Positions 5,766 through 6,304 of a stretch of 6,304 bases of DNA are shown here, piece by piece. The position numbers were made by a program, and so were the translations under genes. Source of the stretch: Candidatus Pacearchaeota archaeon CG10_big_fil_rev_8_21_14_0_10_30_48 (lineage in GTDB: Archaea > Nanobdellota > Nanobdellia > Pacearchaeales > GW2011-AR1). The stretch is taken from positions 1-6,304 of the forward strand of contig PFCU01000018.1 of NCBI GenBank assembly GCA_002763155.1, in the 5' to 3' direction. The first letter of the stretch is position 1; every line of letters begins with the position of its first letter. A model generated the notes under the pieces. That model did no database searches, was not told the origin of the DNA, and saw only the letters and a list, made by a program, of their open reading frames with translations.

Positions 5766-6304
5766 ATGTTAAAAAAATTATTTTCCAATGAATTAGCTAA
5801 GGGTGGACTATCGTTATTTATTATGTTTAATTTATTGAATTTATTGAATTTTATTTTCCAAATTTCAATGGCGAGACTTCTTGGTCCGACAGATTTAGGA
5901 ATTTTAGCGACGATAATGATTCTATTATATTTCTTAGCCATTCCAACTGAAGCGATACAACTACTTGCAACAAAATATACTTCAAGGTTTAATGTAAAAA
6001 AAGAGTATGGTAAAATAAAATATTTATTGGCTAAATTTTTTGCTAAGGGAACAACAATCTCTTTGACTATTTTTATCTTAGCAATTCCAATATTTTTTAT
6101 ACTCTCAATAATCTTGAAAATATCATTTTGGTTATTTTTTATAATGGGAGCAGTTATATTTTCTATTTTTCTTGTTCCATCTACAAGAGGAGTAATGCAG
6201 GGGATGAAAAAATTCCATTCATTGGGAATAAATATGGTTTTCGAGGGGATTGTTAGATTATTCGTAGCAGTTATCTTTGTCTTAATTGGATGGAAAGTTT
6301 ATGG
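5766..6304 (+). CDS. Wzx-like MOP-superfamily flippase, N-terminal part (3' end outside window)
   Basis: The frame starts at the ATG at 5766, one base after the aglH stop, and runs off the right edge, giving 179 residues of a family usually 400-500 long. Visible hydrophobic segments are about 14-35, 44-66, 97-118, 122-140 and from about 162. Two motifs are typical of polysaccharide and lipid-linked oligosaccharide exporters: Ala-Arg-Leu-Leu-Gly-Pro-Thr-Asp-Leu-Gly (36-45) between helices 1 and 2, and Arg-Gly-Val-Met-Gln-Gly-Met-Lys-Lys-Phe (141-150). By position it would flip the lipid-linked glycan begun by AglH to the outer face for AglB; this substrate is inferred. There is no Shine-Dalgarno and no correctly spaced TATA box, so translation probably depends on the upstream gene. 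Flippases of this family also export other polymers, so the N-glycan role rests on context. Confidence 0.85.
   Translation, partial: MLKKLFSNELAKGGLSLFIMFNLLNLLNFIFQISMARLLGPTDLGILATIMILLYFLAIPTEAIQLLATKYTSRFNVKKEYGKIKYLLAKFFAKGTTISLTIFILAIPIFFILSIILKISFWLFFIMGAVIFSIFLVPSTRGVMQGMKKFHSLGINMVFEGIVRLFVAVIFVLIGWKVY
5831..5848 (+). repeat. Two tandem copies of a 9-bp unit inside the flippase gene
   Basis: TTTATTGAA occurs twice in direct succession in a first-helix coding segment. In frame it gives Asn-Leu-Leu repeats (residues 22-28), placing Asn at every third position of a membrane helix. The unit is a multiple of three, so changes in copy number would keep the frame. Confidence 0.6.

Noticed and set aside
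1..6304. CRISPR array, insertion sequence, tRNA or rRNA
   Set aside because: No regularly spaced repeats, terminal inverted repeats, transposase-like frame or tRNA-like cloverleaf was seen; genes fill nearly all of the window.

Overview
The window reads as AT-rich chromosomal DNA from an archaeon, most likely a small-genome DPANN lineage of the Pacearchaeota/Woesearchaeota type. Four things point there: an archaeal prefoldin alpha gene; an AglB-type oligosaccharyltransferase; a DPAGT1/ALG7-like (not MraY-like) lipid-linked sugar-phosphate transferase; and archaeal TATA boxes placed so close to start codons that most messages should be leaderless. The lineage assignment is inference from gene content and style. 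No rRNA, tRNA or phylogenetic marker is present.

Layout, all on the + strand: (1) 2-430, the 3' end of a probably exported, Cys-containing surface protein, closed by a long T-rich terminator (440-460). (2) 501-941, prefoldin subunit alpha with its own TATA box. (3) 997-1851, a SpoIIM/DUF95-family multi-pass membrane protein, the only gene here with a clear Shine-Dalgarno. (4) 1900-4725, AglB/STT3 oligosaccharyltransferase. (5) 4760-5764, a GlcNAc-1-phosphate transferase of the AglH/ALG7 kind. (6) 5766 to the window end, the first 179 residues of a MOP-superfamily (Wzx-like) flippase. No non-coding stretch exceeds about 75 bases.

Genes 4-6 make a coherent N-glycosylation module. AglH would load the first sugar-phosphate onto a dolichol-type phosphate on the cytosolic face. 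The flippase would turn the finished lipid-linked glycan outward. AglB would transfer it to Asn of N-X-S/T sequons on exported proteins. The sugar-adding glycosyltransferases are not in the window and may lie downstream. The partial surface protein carries two sequons and could be a substrate, but this is not shown.

The most notable points are the Glu-x-Glu replacement of the usual Asp-containing second metal motif in AglB, the clean split between leaderless and Shine-Dalgarno starts, the placement of an uncharacterised SpoIIM-family protein directly before the glycosylation genes, and the Cys-bracketed C-terminus of the upstream surface protein. No mobile element, CRISPR array or RNA gene is visible, and I do not see a wholly new system here.
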